This document shows positions 18,907 through 27,732 of a stretch of DNA of 64,000 nt, piece after piece. A model generated the notes under the pieces. It did no database searches, was not told the origin of the DNA, and was given only the letters and a program-made list of their open reading frames with translations. Positions within the stretch are counted from its first letter, which is position 1. The number at the start of each line of letters is the position of its first letter. The DNA comes from Evansella clarkii (GTDB taxonomy: Bacteria; Bacillota; Bacilli; Bacillales; Salisediminibacteriaceae): positions 3,314,040 to 3,378,039 of the forward strand of contig NZ_KV917376.1 in NCBI RefSeq assembly GCF_002019695.1. The letters are read 5' to 3'. A program made the position numbers and the translations under genes.

Positions 18907-19944
18907 TTGAAAATACTTGTTACCGGTGGAGCTGGATACATTGGTACTCACACTTGTATACAGTTGCTTAATGGAGGCTATAAAATTGTCGTAATCGATA
19001 ATTTTTCTAACAGTAATCCAGAGGCATTGAGAAGAGTTGAGCAAATAACCGAAAAAAAAATTAAGTTATACAGAACTGACCTCCTTGACCAGGAAGCCCT
19101 AATAAAAGTATTCGAGGAAAATTCGATCGAAGCTGTCATACACTTCGCCGGCTTAAAAGCAGTGGGAGAATCTGTTACAAAGCCTCTAAAATATTACCAG
19201 AACAACATAGCAGGTACTCTTGTTCTCCTGGAAGTAATGGAGACTTTTGAAGTAGAAAAGCTGGTTTTCAGTTCTTCTGCGACTGTTTACGGTAATCAGC
19301 AATGTGTTCCGTTAAACGAATCCCTCCCTCTCCAGGCAACTAATCCATACGGTAGAACGAAATTAATGATAGAACAGATAATGGAAGACGTTTATCAGTC
19401 AAACAAAAACTGGAGTATAGCCCTGCTGAGGTATTTTAACCCAGTGGGAGCACATGAGAGTGGGTTGATTGGAGAAGATCCAAGCGGTCTTCCAAATAAT
19501 CTTGTTCCTTACATAACCCAGGTTGCTGTAGGGAAATTAGCTAAACTTAGTGTGTTTGGAAACGACTATCCAACTTATGACGGTACAGGGATAAGAGATT
19601 ACATCCATGTAATGGACCTTGCTGATGGGCATATAAAAGCGCTTGAAAAAGTTTTAAGCACCAGGGGAGTTGAAGCGTATAACCTTGGTACTGGCAGAGG
19701 TTTTAGTGTGCTTGAGATGGTACAGGCATTTGAAGAGGAAATTGGTAAACCAATCCCTTATGAGATAAAAGCCAGGCGGCCAGGTGATATCGCAGTTAGC
19801 TATGCAGATCCTAGTAAAGCAGAGACGGAACTTAATTGGAGAGCGGAAAGAGGTTTAGCTGAAATGTGCAGAGACTCATGGAACTGGCAGAAGCTAAATC
19901 CAAATGGTTACGAAAAAACAACTGAAAAACAAGTAACTTCATAA
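18907..19944 (+). CDS. galE: UDP-glucose 4-epimerase
   Basis: This 345-aa short-chain epimerase interconverts UDP-glucose and UDP-galactose (or the N-acetyl forms). It has the NAD site GGAGYIGTHTCIQL, the catalytic region SSSATVYG, and the Tyr-x3-Lys pair in NPYGRTKLMIEQ. It starts at TTG 18907 with AAGGAGGATAAGG upstream. It supplies galactose-type precursors for the surrounding glycosyltransferases. Confidence 0.92.
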   Translation: MKILVTGGAGYIGTHTCIQLLNGGYKIVVIDNFSNSNPEALRRVEQITEKKIKLYRTDLLDQEALIKVFEENSIEAVIHFAGLKAVGESVTKPLKYYQNNIAGTLVLLEVMETFEVEKLVFSSSATVYGNQQCVPLNESLPLQATNPYGRTKLMIEQIMEDVYQSNKNWSIALLRYFNPVGAHESGLIGEDPSGLPNNLVPYITQVAVGKLAKLSVFGNDYPTYDGTGIRDYIHVMDLADGHIKALEKVLSTRGVEAYNLGTGRGFSVLEMVQAFEEEIGKPIPYEIKARRPGDIAVSYADPSKAETELNWRAERGLAEMCRDSWNWQKLNPNGYEKTTEKQVTS

Positions 19945-19954
19945 GCTAATGGAT

Positions 19955-19986
19955 CCTTCTCAAAAAAAGAGAAGGCTTTTTTATTT
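19955..19986 (+). terminator. Intrinsic terminator after galE
   Basis: A 7-bp stem CCTTCTC / GAGAAGG with an A7 loop is followed by CTTTTTTATTTT. It lies just after galE and before rfbA, so the rfb genes probably have their own promoter or depend on read-through. Confidence 0.8.
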
Positions 19987-20010
19987 TATAAAACAAAGGG
20001 TGGGGTATAA

Positions 20011-20910
20011 ATGAAAGGAATTATTTTAGCAGGCGGAAGTGGGACTCGTCTTTATCCATTAACTCGTTCGATTTCTAAACAGCTGCTCCCCGTGTATGAT
20101 AAACCGATGATTTATTATCCAATTTCCGTTTTAATGCTGGCAGGAATTAAAGAAATCCTTATTATATCTACACCTGAAGATACACCGCTTTTTAAGCAGC
20201 TCCTTGGGGATGGAAAAGAGTTTGGCATAAGCCTAGCTTACTCTGTTCAGACAGAACCCAAAGGTCTGGCGGAAGCTTTTATAATTGGTGAAAGCTTCAT
20301 AGGGATGGATAATGTCGCTCTTATACTTGGTGACAATATTTTTTATGGCCATGAATTCACAAGGCAGCTGGAAAGGGTCGCCTCTAAACCGGCAGGTGCC
20401 ACAATTTTTGGTTATAATGTAAAAGATCCCGAAAGGTTTGGAGTAGTAGAATTTGATGGAGATGGCCGCGTATTATCAATTGAAGAGAAGCCTGAAAATC
20501 CGAGATCCAACTATGCTATTACGGGGCTTTACTTTTTTGATAACAAGGTTATTAACTATGCTAAAAATGTCCAGCCTTCGGCAAGAGGAGAATTAGAAAT
20601 AACTGATATATTAAATGCTTATCTGCTAAATGGCCAGCTTACTGTTGAGCTGCTTGGACGGGGTTTCGCGTGGCTTGATACTGGTACTCACGAATCCCTT
20701 CTTGAAGCATCCCAGTTTATTGAAATTATTGAGAAACGGCAGCGTCAAAAAGTTGCCTGCCTCGAGGAAATTTCTTTTAACAAAGGGTATATTACTACCT
20801 CACAGTTACTTGAATTAGCAGAGCCTTTAAAGAAAAGCGAATACGGCCAATACCTGCTTTGGTTAGCAGATGAAAAACTGAAAACAGTAACGATGGCAGT
20901 AAATAGATAA
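20011..20910 (+). CDS. rfbA: Glucose-1-phosphate thymidylyltransferase
   Basis: This 299-aa nucleotidyltransferase makes dTDP-glucose from dTTP and glucose 1-phosphate. It contains [18 protein letters not shown] (the G-x-G-T-R nucleotide motif), [26 protein letters not shown] (metal site) and [12 protein letters not shown]. Length and order match RmlA. It begins the rfbA-rfbB-rfbC run, with a 20-bp gap to rfbB. Confidence 0.95.
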   Translation: MKGIILAGGSGTRLYPLTRSISKQLLPVYDKPMIYYPISVLMLAGIKEILIISTPEDTPLFKQLLGDGKEFGISLAYSVQTEPKGLAEAFIIGESFIGMDNVALILGDNIFYGHEFTRQLERVASKPAGATIFGYNVKDPERFGVVEFDGDGRVLSIEEKPENPRSNYAITGLYFFDNKVINYAKNVQPSARGELEITDILNAYLLNGQLTVELLGRGFAWLDTGTHESLLEASQFIEIIEKRQRQKVACLEEISFNKGYITTSQLLELAEPLKKSEYGQYLLWLADEKLKTVTMAVNR

Positions 20911-20930
20911 AAAGTCCGGAGGTCAGATAG

Positions 20931-21908
20931 ATGGAAATTTTGATTACTGGCGGAGCAGGCTTTATTGGCAGTAATTTCGTAAAATACATGCTAAATAAAT
21001 ATTCTGCATATAAAATAATAAATCTTGATAAATTGACTTACGCAGGAAACCTTGAAAATTTAGAGGGTGTAATAGATAACCCCAATCACTGCTTTGTCCA
21101 GGGGGACATATCAGACAGAGATCTTATTAGCTCCTTACTTAATGAGCATTCTCCGGATGCAGTAATTAATTTTGCGGCTGAATCTCATGTTGACAAAAGC
21201 ATAGAGGAACCAGATGTTTTTGTAAAAACAAATATAGTAGGAACTCATACGCTGCTTAATGCTTCACTGCAAAACAATGTAAAAAGGTTTGTGCAAATAT
21301 CAACGGATGAAGTATACGGCAGTCTGGGTGAGGACGGCTACTTTACTGAGGAAACCCCATTGGCCCCTAATAGTCCATATTCAGCCAGTAAAGCATCTGC
21401 TGATTTATTAGTAAAGTCTTATTTTGAAACATATAATATGCATGTTAATATTACCCGCTGTTCAAACAACTACGGCCCTTTTCATTTTCCCGAGAAACTG
21501 ATTCCTTTAATGGTCACCAATGCACTGGAAGATAGAGAACTTCCTGTTTATGGCGATGGCCTGCATGTAAGAGACTGGCTCCATGTAGAAGATCATTGCC
21601 GTGCCATTGATTTGGTGCTTCATAAGGGAGGACCTGGCGAAGTATACAATATAGGCGGGCATAACGAGAAGAAAAATATTGACATTGTAAAGGAAATATT
21701 GAACTATCTTAACAAACCAGAAACTCTAATAAAATATGTAGAAGACAGAAAAGGACATGACCGCAGATATGCGATCGATGCGGAGAAAATAAAAAGCGAA
21801 TTAGGCTGGAATCCCCGCTTCAGTTTTAACGAGGGACTTATAAAAACTATTGAGTGGTATATGAACAACAGGCAGTGGTGGGAAAGATTAAAGACAGTCA
21901 AACTATAA
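20931..21908 (+). CDS. rfbB: dTDP-glucose 4,6-dehydratase
   Basis: This 325-aa enzyme converts dTDP-glucose to dTDP-4-dehydro-6-deoxyglucose. Marks are ILITGGAGFIGSNFVKYM, the active-site STDEVYGSLGEDG (Asp-Glu pair), and YSASKASADLL with the Tyr-x3-Lys pair. It has CCGGAGG upstream. It lies between rfbA and rfbC. Confidence 0.95.
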   Translation: MEILITGGAGFIGSNFVKYMLNKYSAYKIINLDKLTYAGNLENLEGVIDNPNHCFVQGDISDRDLISSLLNEHSPDAVINFAAESHVDKSIEEPDVFVKTNIVGTHTLLNASLQNNVKRFVQISTDEVYGSLGEDGYFTEETPLAPNSPYSASKASADLLVKSYFETYNMHVNITRCSNNYGPFHFPEKLIPLMVTNALEDRELPVYGDGLHVRDWLHVEDHCRAIDLVLHKGGPGEVYNIGGHNEKKNIDIVKEILNYLNKPETLIKYVEDRKGHDRRYAIDAEKIKSELGWNPRFSFNEGLIKTIEWYMNNRQWWERLKTVKL

Positions 21909-21936
21909 AAAATTCGAAATTGTGAAGGTGATAGAT

Positions 21937-22485
21937 TTGAACGTTATTAACACAATATTTGAAGAAGTAAAAGTGATTACCCCAAGAGTCTTTGAGGACG
22001 AACGGGGTTTTTTTATGGAAACTTACAATTATATAAATATAAAAAGCTATGGAATAGAAAATACTTTTGTACAGGATAACCATTCTTTATCTGTTGAGAA
22101 AGGAACAATCCGTGGTCTGCATTACCAGTTACACCCCATGTCCCAGGCTAAATTAGTAAGGGTAATAAGAGGAGCGGTTTTCGATGTGGTAGTTGATATT
22201 AGAATAGAATCTCCTTACTTCGGCAAGTGGTTTGGAATTGAACTAGATGAAAATAATAAGAAGCAGCTTCTTGTACCAAAAGGCTTTGCTCACGGTTTTT
22301 GTACTCTTGAACCAAACACCGAGGTTGTATATAAGGTTGATGAATACTATTCCCCAGAGGCAGACAGAGGAATTATGTGGAATGACCCGGAGATCGGGAT
22401 TGCCTGGCCGACGACAGATCCGGTTTTATCAGAAAAAGATAAGAGTCACCCTGCTCTTAGCAGTGCAGAGGTCTTTCAAGTATAG
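21937..22485 (+). CDS. rfbC: dTDP-4-dehydrorhamnose 3,5-epimerase
   Basis: This cupin enzyme epimerises C3 and C5 of the dTDP-4-keto sugar. It has PRVFEDERGFFMETYN, GTIRGLHYQ with the catalytic His, KLVRVIRGAVFDVVVDIR and PKGFAHGFCTLE. I choose TTG 21937 (182 aa) because GAAGGTGAT lies 4-5 bp upstream; GTG 21922 would add five residues. No rfbD reductase follows, so the end product cannot be fixed from this window. Confidence 0.9.
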   Translation: MNVINTIFEEVKVITPRVFEDERGFFMETYNYINIKSYGIENTFVQDNHSLSVEKGTIRGLHYQLHPMSQAKLVRVIRGAVFDVVVDIRIESPYFGKWFGIELDENNKKQLLVPKGFAHGFCTLEPNTEVVYKVDEYYSPEADRGIMWNDPEIGIAWPTTDPVLSEKDKSHPALSSAEVFQV

Positions 22486-22665
22486 AAAATATTCCTTATT
22501 GCATCAATTAATTAGATCGGAAGTAGTTTTTTTATATGGAAGAAATAGCGGTTTAAAAATTATACTGATGAAGCTGAAAGCCTTCTTACAATAATGTAAA
22601 TAAGTCTATTTTTTTACCCTCGTCGTTCGCTATTTAGAATAAAATCTATCCGGGAGGTTTAACAG

Positions 22666-23817
22666 ATGAACCAAAACATTACCAGAATAGGTATCGCAGG
22701 AACTGGTTTAATCGGTAAAGGTATAGCAATCGAAGTGAAAAAGCAAGCAGATTTAGAACTTACTAAAGTGCTAACTCGCCGGGAAATTAATACTATGAAT
22801 GATTATCCTTTTTCTGAAGTTCTGACAAATTCCATAGAGGAGTTTATCGTAAGCTGCGATTTGATTGTCGAATGCAGCGGTGACGTTTTATATGGAACGG
22901 AAGTAATCGACAGAGCAATAAAAGCATCCTTGCCAGTTGTTACTATGAACGCCGAGCTGCAAGTTTCCACAGGTTCTTATTTTGCTAAAAGAGGGTTTAT
23001 CACTGAGGCTGAAGGGGATCAGCCAGGCTGTTTGGCCACTTTACACAAAAATGTTATTCAAATGGGCTTTAAACCACTCGTTTATGGAAATATAAAAGGT
23101 TTTCTAAACCTGGATCCTACACAGGAAGACATGGAATTTTGGTCGAATAAAAATGGATTACGGATCGATATGACTACTTCTTTTACAGATGGAACTAAAG
23201 TACAAATAGAGCAAGCATTAGTTGCCAATGGACTAGGAGCTGGAATCGCTGTCGATGGTCTTTTATCACCAAGCTCTGACGATTTAAATGCAATTGGGGA
23301 TGAATTGGCGGAAGAGGCAGCCCGTTTAGGTTATCCTATTTGTGAATATATAGTTGCACCAAAAGCCCCTCCAGGAGTCTTTATAACAGCAACTCATGAT
23401 CCACGGCAGAAGGAAGCTTTACGTTACTTTAAAATGGGAGAAGGTCCTTATTATACGATTTTGCAAAACTATCATTTTTGCCATTTAGAAGTTGTAAAAA
23501 CGATTAGAAGAGTCATTAACGGAGGAGGAGTACTTTTAAATAATGGAGAAAATCCTTCTGTAAGTGTAGCAGCAATTGCTAAAAGAACGCTAAAACCGGG
23601 AGAGGAGATTAAAAAGGGGATAGGGAGTTTCCAGGTAAGAGGGGAAGCAGTTAAATTAACTACAGATAACAACCATGTACCTATTGGCATACTTGTTAAT
23701 ACCGTTATGAAGAGACAAGTCCAAGAAGGGGAAATAATCACTTTTGACGATGTGGAAATTCCAGAAAGCCTTGCTTTAACTGCATGTCTGGAGATGCTCA
23801 ATTTGCAATCGGTTTAA
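22666..23817 (+). CDS. COG4091-type NAD(P)-dependent dehydrogenase with SAF domain
   Basis: This 383-aa protein has a homoserine-dehydrogenase-like Rossmann domain (RIGIAGTGLIGKGIAIEV at the N-terminus, IVECSGDVLYG near residue 70) and a central part with TDGTKVQIEQALVANGLG. It ends in a SAF domain (about residues 305-378, ending RQVQEGEIITFDDVEIP), the fold found also in sialic acid synthases. COG4091 proteins are mostly uncharacterised. Here the gene follows rfbC by 180 bp and precedes a glycosyltransferase, so it may modify a sugar or 2-keto precursor for the EPS. ATG 22666 is preceded by CCGGGAGG. Confidence 0.75.
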   Translation: MNQNITRIGIAGTGLIGKGIAIEVKKQADLELTKVLTRREINTMNDYPFSEVLTNSIEEFIVSCDLIVECSGDVLYGTEVIDRAIKASLPVVTMNAELQVSTGSYFAKRGFITEAEGDQPGCLATLHKNVIQMGFKPLVYGNIKGFLNLDPTQEDMEFWSNKNGLRIDMTTSFTDGTKVQIEQALVANGLGAGIAVDGLLSPSSDDLNAIGDELAEEAARLGYPICEYIVAPKAPPGVFITATHDPRQKEALRYFKMGEGPYYTILQNYHFCHLEVVKTIRRVINGGGVLLNNGENPSVSVAAIAKRTLKPGEEIKKGIGSFQVRGEAVKLTTDNNHVPIGILVNTVMKRQVQEGEIITFDDVEIPESLALTACLEMLNLQSV

Positions 23818-23911
23818 GTTTATTAAAAAGCTATATTATATTTAATTAATTTTCCCACGCTTCAATTATGTTTTATAACCTGATGTGAGTATGCGGTAAT
23901 GGAGTGATCAT

Positions 23912-25096
23912 ATGACGAATAAAAGAATCTGCTTTGTTACAACAACATCAGTGACAATTAAAAGCTTTTTAATTGGGCAGCTGGAGTACTTTTATATGCG
24001 TGGTTACGAGGTAACTGTTATCTGCAATAATGATCTGCAGCTGGCAAAATCGCTGCCCAGTTATATTAATTATAAACCTGTTGAAATGGTTCGCGGAGTA
24101 AATTCAGCAAATGCCATAAGATGTATCTATCAGCTTTATAAAATCTTTAAAAAAGAGAACTTTGATATAGTGCAATACTCAACCCCAAATGCGGCTCTGT
24201 ATACTTCTGTAGCAGCGTGGCTTGCAAGGGTTCCAGTACGCCTCTATTGCCAGTGGGGGATAAGGTACGTAGGGTTTGAAGGTTGGAAACGACAATTTTT
24301 CAAGCTTTTGGAAAAAGCAGTATGTACATTATCTACTTATATTGAACCTGACAGTTTAGGAAATCTTAATTTCAGTTTCAGAGAAAAACTCTATAAACCA
24401 AGGAAGAGTAGAGTAATATGGAACGGAAGCGCTAATGGTGTTGATTTGGTCAAATTTGATATTTCGAAAAAATGTTACTGGAATAAATTAATACGGAAAC
24501 AATACAACATACAGCCTGATGAGCTGGTAATTGGTTTTATTGGAAGGCTGGACAAAGATAAAGGAATAAATGAGCTGCTGCAGGCATTTAAAAAGATATC
24601 AGATGAATATCAAAATTGTAAACTCCTTATAATTGGGCCAGATGATAAGGTTGAGGGACTTGAGCCAGAGATTTATAAATGGTCAAAGAGTTTTGATTCT
24701 GTGATTTACACTGGGTTTACGACTCAGGTAGAAAAATTCATCGCCGCTATGGATCTTTTTGTCCTTCCAAGTTACCGGGAAGGTTTTGGTTCAGTTGTAA
24801 TTGAAGCAGAAGCAATGGGTGTGCCGGTAATTGTAACTGACATTCCCGGTCCGGTTGACGCGATGCAGCCTGGAATAACCGGACTTACAGTACCAAAAGG
24901 TTCTGTACAGCCATTAGTCGACGCTATGGAACAGATGATACTTAATCCAAAGGAAAGAGAAGAAATGGGCAAAAATGCATTTAACTTTGCCAGGACAAAT
25001 TTTGCTCAGGAGAAACTGTGGGACTATATACTTGAGGACCGGGACAGACTTTGCAACACACTCATCCTTTCGCAAAGGGAGAAGTTGGATGCTTAA
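23912..25096 (+). CDS. GT4 glycosyltransferase
   Basis: This 394-aa GT-B enzyme opens with KRICFVTTTSVTIKSFLIGQLEYF, typical of capsule and O-antigen GT4 enzymes such as CapM-like proteins. It has VIGFIGRLDKDKGINELLQAF and the donor site PSYREGFGSVVIEAEAMGVPV. It overlaps the next gene by 8 bp. The substrate is unknown. Confidence 0.87.
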   Translation: MTNKRICFVTTTSVTIKSFLIGQLEYFYMRGYEVTVICNNDLQLAKSLPSYINYKPVEMVRGVNSANAIRCIYQLYKIFKKENFDIVQYSTPNAALYTSVAAWLARVPVRLYCQWGIRYVGFEGWKRQFFKLLEKAVCTLSTYIEPDSLGNLNFSFREKLYKPRKSRVIWNGSANGVDLVKFDISKKCYWNKLIRKQYNIQPDELVIGFIGRLDKDKGINELLQAFKKISDEYQNCKLLIIGPDDKVEGLEPEIYKWSKSFDSVIYTGFTTQVEKFIAAMDLFVLPSYREGFGSVVIEAEAMGVPVIVTDIPGPVDAMQPGITGLTVPKGSVQPLVDAMEQMILNPKEREEMGKNAFNFARTNFAQEKLWDYILEDRDRLCNTLILSQREKLDA

Positions 25097-25901
25097 TACT
25101 AAGGGAAAGATTTCAATAATTATGGGAGTATACAACTGTGAGGCTACTTTGAGTGAAAGTATTGAATCACTTCTAAACCAGACATACACAAATTGGGAGC
25201 TGATTTTGTGTGAAGATGGATCGAGTGACAATACTTATTATATTGCAAAAAAGTATGCTGATATGTATGACAACATTGTTTTAATAAGGAATAAGCAGAA
25301 TGTGGGACTTGCTCATTCCCTTAACAAGTGCCTGGAACATACTACAGGAGAATATATTGCCCGCCAGGATGGGGATGACCGGTCACTTCCTGAAAGGCTG
25401 GAACGGGAAGCAGCAGTTCTTAATAACTTACCGGAATTCGACATCGTCAGTACAGGGATGTCTTTTTTTGATGAGAAAGGTTTTTGGGGTCAGGTTATAC
25501 CTGTTAAAGTACCAACAGCAGAGGACTTTGTCTTACAAAGTCCTTTTTGCCATGCACCCAGTATGTTCAGAAAAGAGGCGATAATGCATGTTAACGGCTA
25601 CGACACCGATAAAAGGACATACCGAGCTGAAGATTATGACCTTTGGTTCCGCATGTATGCAAATGGTTCTAAAGGATGCAACATTCAGGAGGCTTTATAT
25701 GAAGTCAGGGATGATAGAAATGCGATAAAAAGAAGGAAGTATAAGTACAGAATTAATGAAGCATATGTTCGTTATAAGGGCTACAGACTGCTAAAGCTTC
25801 CTCTTAAATCCCATATTTATGCCTTTAGAGCCTTGATTGTTGGGCTGGTTCCAGGGGGAGTGTATAAAATAATACGCAGAAAAAAATATTCCTATTCTTG
25901 A
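25089..25901 (+). CDS. epsE: EpsE-like GT2 glycosyltransferase
   Basis: This 270-aa protein resembles B. subtilis EpsE along its length as I remember it: ISIIMGVYNCEATLSESIES, NWELILCEDGSSDNT, GEYIARQDGDDRSLPERLER, SPFCHAPSMFRKEA and EDYDLWFRMYANG. EpsE is a GT2 enzyme needed for EPS synthesis and also acts as a flagellar clutch by binding FliG. ATG 25089 lies 13 bp after AAGGGAGAAG and inside the end of the preceding gene. It is the last EPS gene, and a FliB-type flagellin methylase follows 300 bp later. Enzyme class is firm; clutch activity is inferred. Confidence 0.8.
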   Translation: MLNTKGKISIIMGVYNCEATLSESIESLLNQTYTNWELILCEDGSSDNTYYIAKKYADMYDNIVLIRNKQNVGLAHSLNKCLEHTTGEYIARQDGDDRSLPERLEREAAVLNNLPEFDIVSTGMSFFDEKGFWGQVIPVKVPTAEDFVLQSPFCHAPSMFRKEAIMHVNGYDTDKRTYRAEDYDLWFRMYANGSKGCNIQEALYEVRDDRNAIKRRKYKYRINEAYVRYKGYRLLKLPLKSHIYAFRALIVGLVPGGVYKIIRRKKYSYS

Positions 25902-25954
25902 ATTATTAGGCTCGAAGCTGTTTGGCAAAATTGTGCATCTGTGGAGGTAGATAG

Positions 25955-26002
25955 ATGAAACAGAATTTATCCAAAAGACTGCGTCCTATATCGGGGGAGT
26001 AA
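25955..26002 (+). other. Very short reading frame, possible gene remnant
   Basis: GTGGAGG stands in front of ATG 25955, which opens a 15-aa frame (MKQNLSKRLRPISGE) and stops at 26002. The start signal is too good for random sequence, but the product is too short for a recognisable protein. It may be the surviving 5' end of a deleted EPS gene. The rest of the gap 25902-26199 is AT-rich and shows nothing else. Confidence 0.3.
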
Positions 26003-26199
26003 ACATTCATATTTGATTGACACTTTCTTAAAAAAGTGATAATTTTTTTAAAAGAAGATATTCATTATAACGAACTAATACCGATGGGAAATCTTTATGA
26101 TTTACATGTTTTTTACCTGGTTAATTCTTTATTATGAATAAGCTGTTCCGTATGAACAAATATTTATGTCCATTGGGACCATGAAAGGACAGTTATTAA

Positions 26200-27426
26200 A
26201 TGCCAATCAGAAAACTACTTGAACCTGATTATTTACAAAAATTTAAATGTCTTGGATCTGAATGTGAAGACACGTGCTGTCATGGTTGGAGAATAAACAT
26301 TGATCAGGAAACTTATTATAAACATGAAAATACAGATAACACTCTGCTCACCAAACATTTAAAAAAACTAGACGTCAAAAGTAATAAAGAAAACTATGCA
26401 GTATTAATGTTAGATAGTGAGTTATATTGCCCGCTTCTTAATAAAGATAAGTTATGTAAGGTTCATACGGAAATGGGAGAGGACTACCTGCCTAATATAT
26501 GCTCAACGTACCCTCGTCAAACTAATATTATCGATGGAGTGTACGAAAGATCTGCTACTTTATCCTGTCCTGAGGCAGCCCGTCTTATTTTACTTAACCC
26601 AGAGGGCATAACTTTTAATGAAGTGGTTGAACCAACTGATAATCGTCACCTAATTTCCATAAATATAAATCCAAGCAAAACTACTCCTAAACGTGGAGAA
26701 TTTGTTTACTTTAATGAATTACAACAATTTTCAATTAGTATAATAAAAAATAGAAGCTATTATCTATTTGACAGGTTATTAATATTAGGAATGTTTTTAA
26801 ATGAAATTCAGAGATTAATCGACGAACAAACTATTGATGAAATACCAAACTGTATAACTCATTTTAATTTATTGATAGATAACAGAGAAATTCTGAATAA
26901 AAAAAATAATGTGACGGTATCTGTTAAAAAACAAATGAAGATCAACAGGCATTTACTGGATATGAGAATATTCAGTGGTGTAAGAGACAGCAGATATTTG
27001 AATTGCTTGTTTGAAGGATTAAAAGGTCTGAAATATACTGGTTCTTTAATAAATGAACAAAGTTTAATGGAATATAATAAAGCATATCACCAATATTTCC
27101 TGCCTTTCTTATCTGAGCATGAATATATTTTTGAAAATTACTTAGTTAATTATATATTTAGAAATGTTTTTCCGTATCATATAACAAGAAATGTTTTTGA
27201 GGAATACATTGTTATGGTTATACATGTTTCCTTAATTAAATTTCAATCAATTGGATTAATGAATTACCATAAAGAAAGTTTTACCCACAATCATTTAATA
27301 ACTTTAATCCAAAGCTATTCAAGAAATGTTGAGCATGCACCCACAGAGATCAGTAGATTTTTAGATTATTTAAAGGAAAATAATTATACATCACTTAATA
27401 ATTTAGGGGTATTAATAAAGCATTGA
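26200..27426 (+). CDS. fliB: FliB-family (flagellin) lysine N-methylase
   Basis: This 408-aa protein belongs to the FliB family, which methylates surface lysines of flagellin in Salmonella and relatives. The N-terminal 130 residues hold the family's Cys-rich signature: FKCLGSECEDTCCHGW, LYCPLLNKDKLCKVH, DYLPNICSTYPR and TLSCPEAARL, a pattern compatible with metal or Fe-S binding. The remaining 270 residues are helical and AT-rich in DNA. No flagellin gene is in the window. It stands alone between the EPS locus and the lasso cluster, in the same direction as both. The family call is firm; the substrate is inferred. Confidence 0.85.
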   Translation: MPIRKLLEPDYLQKFKCLGSECEDTCCHGWRINIDQETYYKHENTDNTLLTKHLKKLDVKSNKENYAVLMLDSELYCPLLNKDKLCKVHTEMGEDYLPNICSTYPRQTNIIDGVYERSATLSCPEAARLILLNPEGITFNEVVEPTDNRHLISININPSKTTPKRGEFVYFNELQQFSISIIKNRSYYLFDRLLILGMFLNEIQRLIDEQTIDEIPNCITHFNLLIDNREILNKKNNVTVSVKKQMKINRHLLDMRIFSGVRDSRYLNCLFEGLKGLKYTGSLINEQSLMEYNKAYHQYFLPFLSEHEYIFENYLVNYIFRNVFPYHITRNVFEEYIVMVIHVSLIKFQSIGLMNYHKESFTHNHLITLIQSYSRNVEHAPTEISRFLDYLKENNYTSLNNLGVLIKH

Positions 27427-27519
27427 AGAAATAATATACAGGAAATTGACTTTAAAATTTACACAAGTTTAATTGCACATTAAGTAAAAAGAACATAAAA
27501 ATTTATTTTTCAAGAGTAA

Positions 27520-27548
27520 TTGACATTAATAATAAAGGGTGATAAATT
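27520..27548 (+). promoter_or_regulatory. Candidate sigma-A promoter for the lasso cluster
   Basis: TTGACA at 27520-27525 is followed after 17 bp by TAAATT, giving a perfect -35 and a partial -10. It lies about 185 bp upstream of the cyclase gene in an otherwise gene-free 306-bp gap. The long leader that would result holds no recognisable riboswitch. Confidence 0.4.
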
Positions 27549-27732
27549 TAGCTAAAGGATAGTTCTTTATTACGAACACAAGAGCAATGACTGGAATGGT
27601 CTATAGGTATATATTATTTTTTTTGATCTTTGCATTCGTTATTTAGAACGGGGTTGAGAATCTTAAAAAATCATAATAATTCCGGTGGTATTGTTCTATT
27701 CATTTAACATTGTTGTTAACAGGAGGATTACT

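Noticed and set aside
22247-22594. A 115-aa frame extending beyond rfbC
   Set aside because: It overlaps rfbC in another frame for most of its length, and its 3' part shows no similarity; there is no ribosome site.
27427-27732. Riboswitch or T-box leader before the lasso cluster
   Set aside because: The gap is AT-rich with no specifier or known aptamer pattern and no terminator; only a promoter-like pair was kept.
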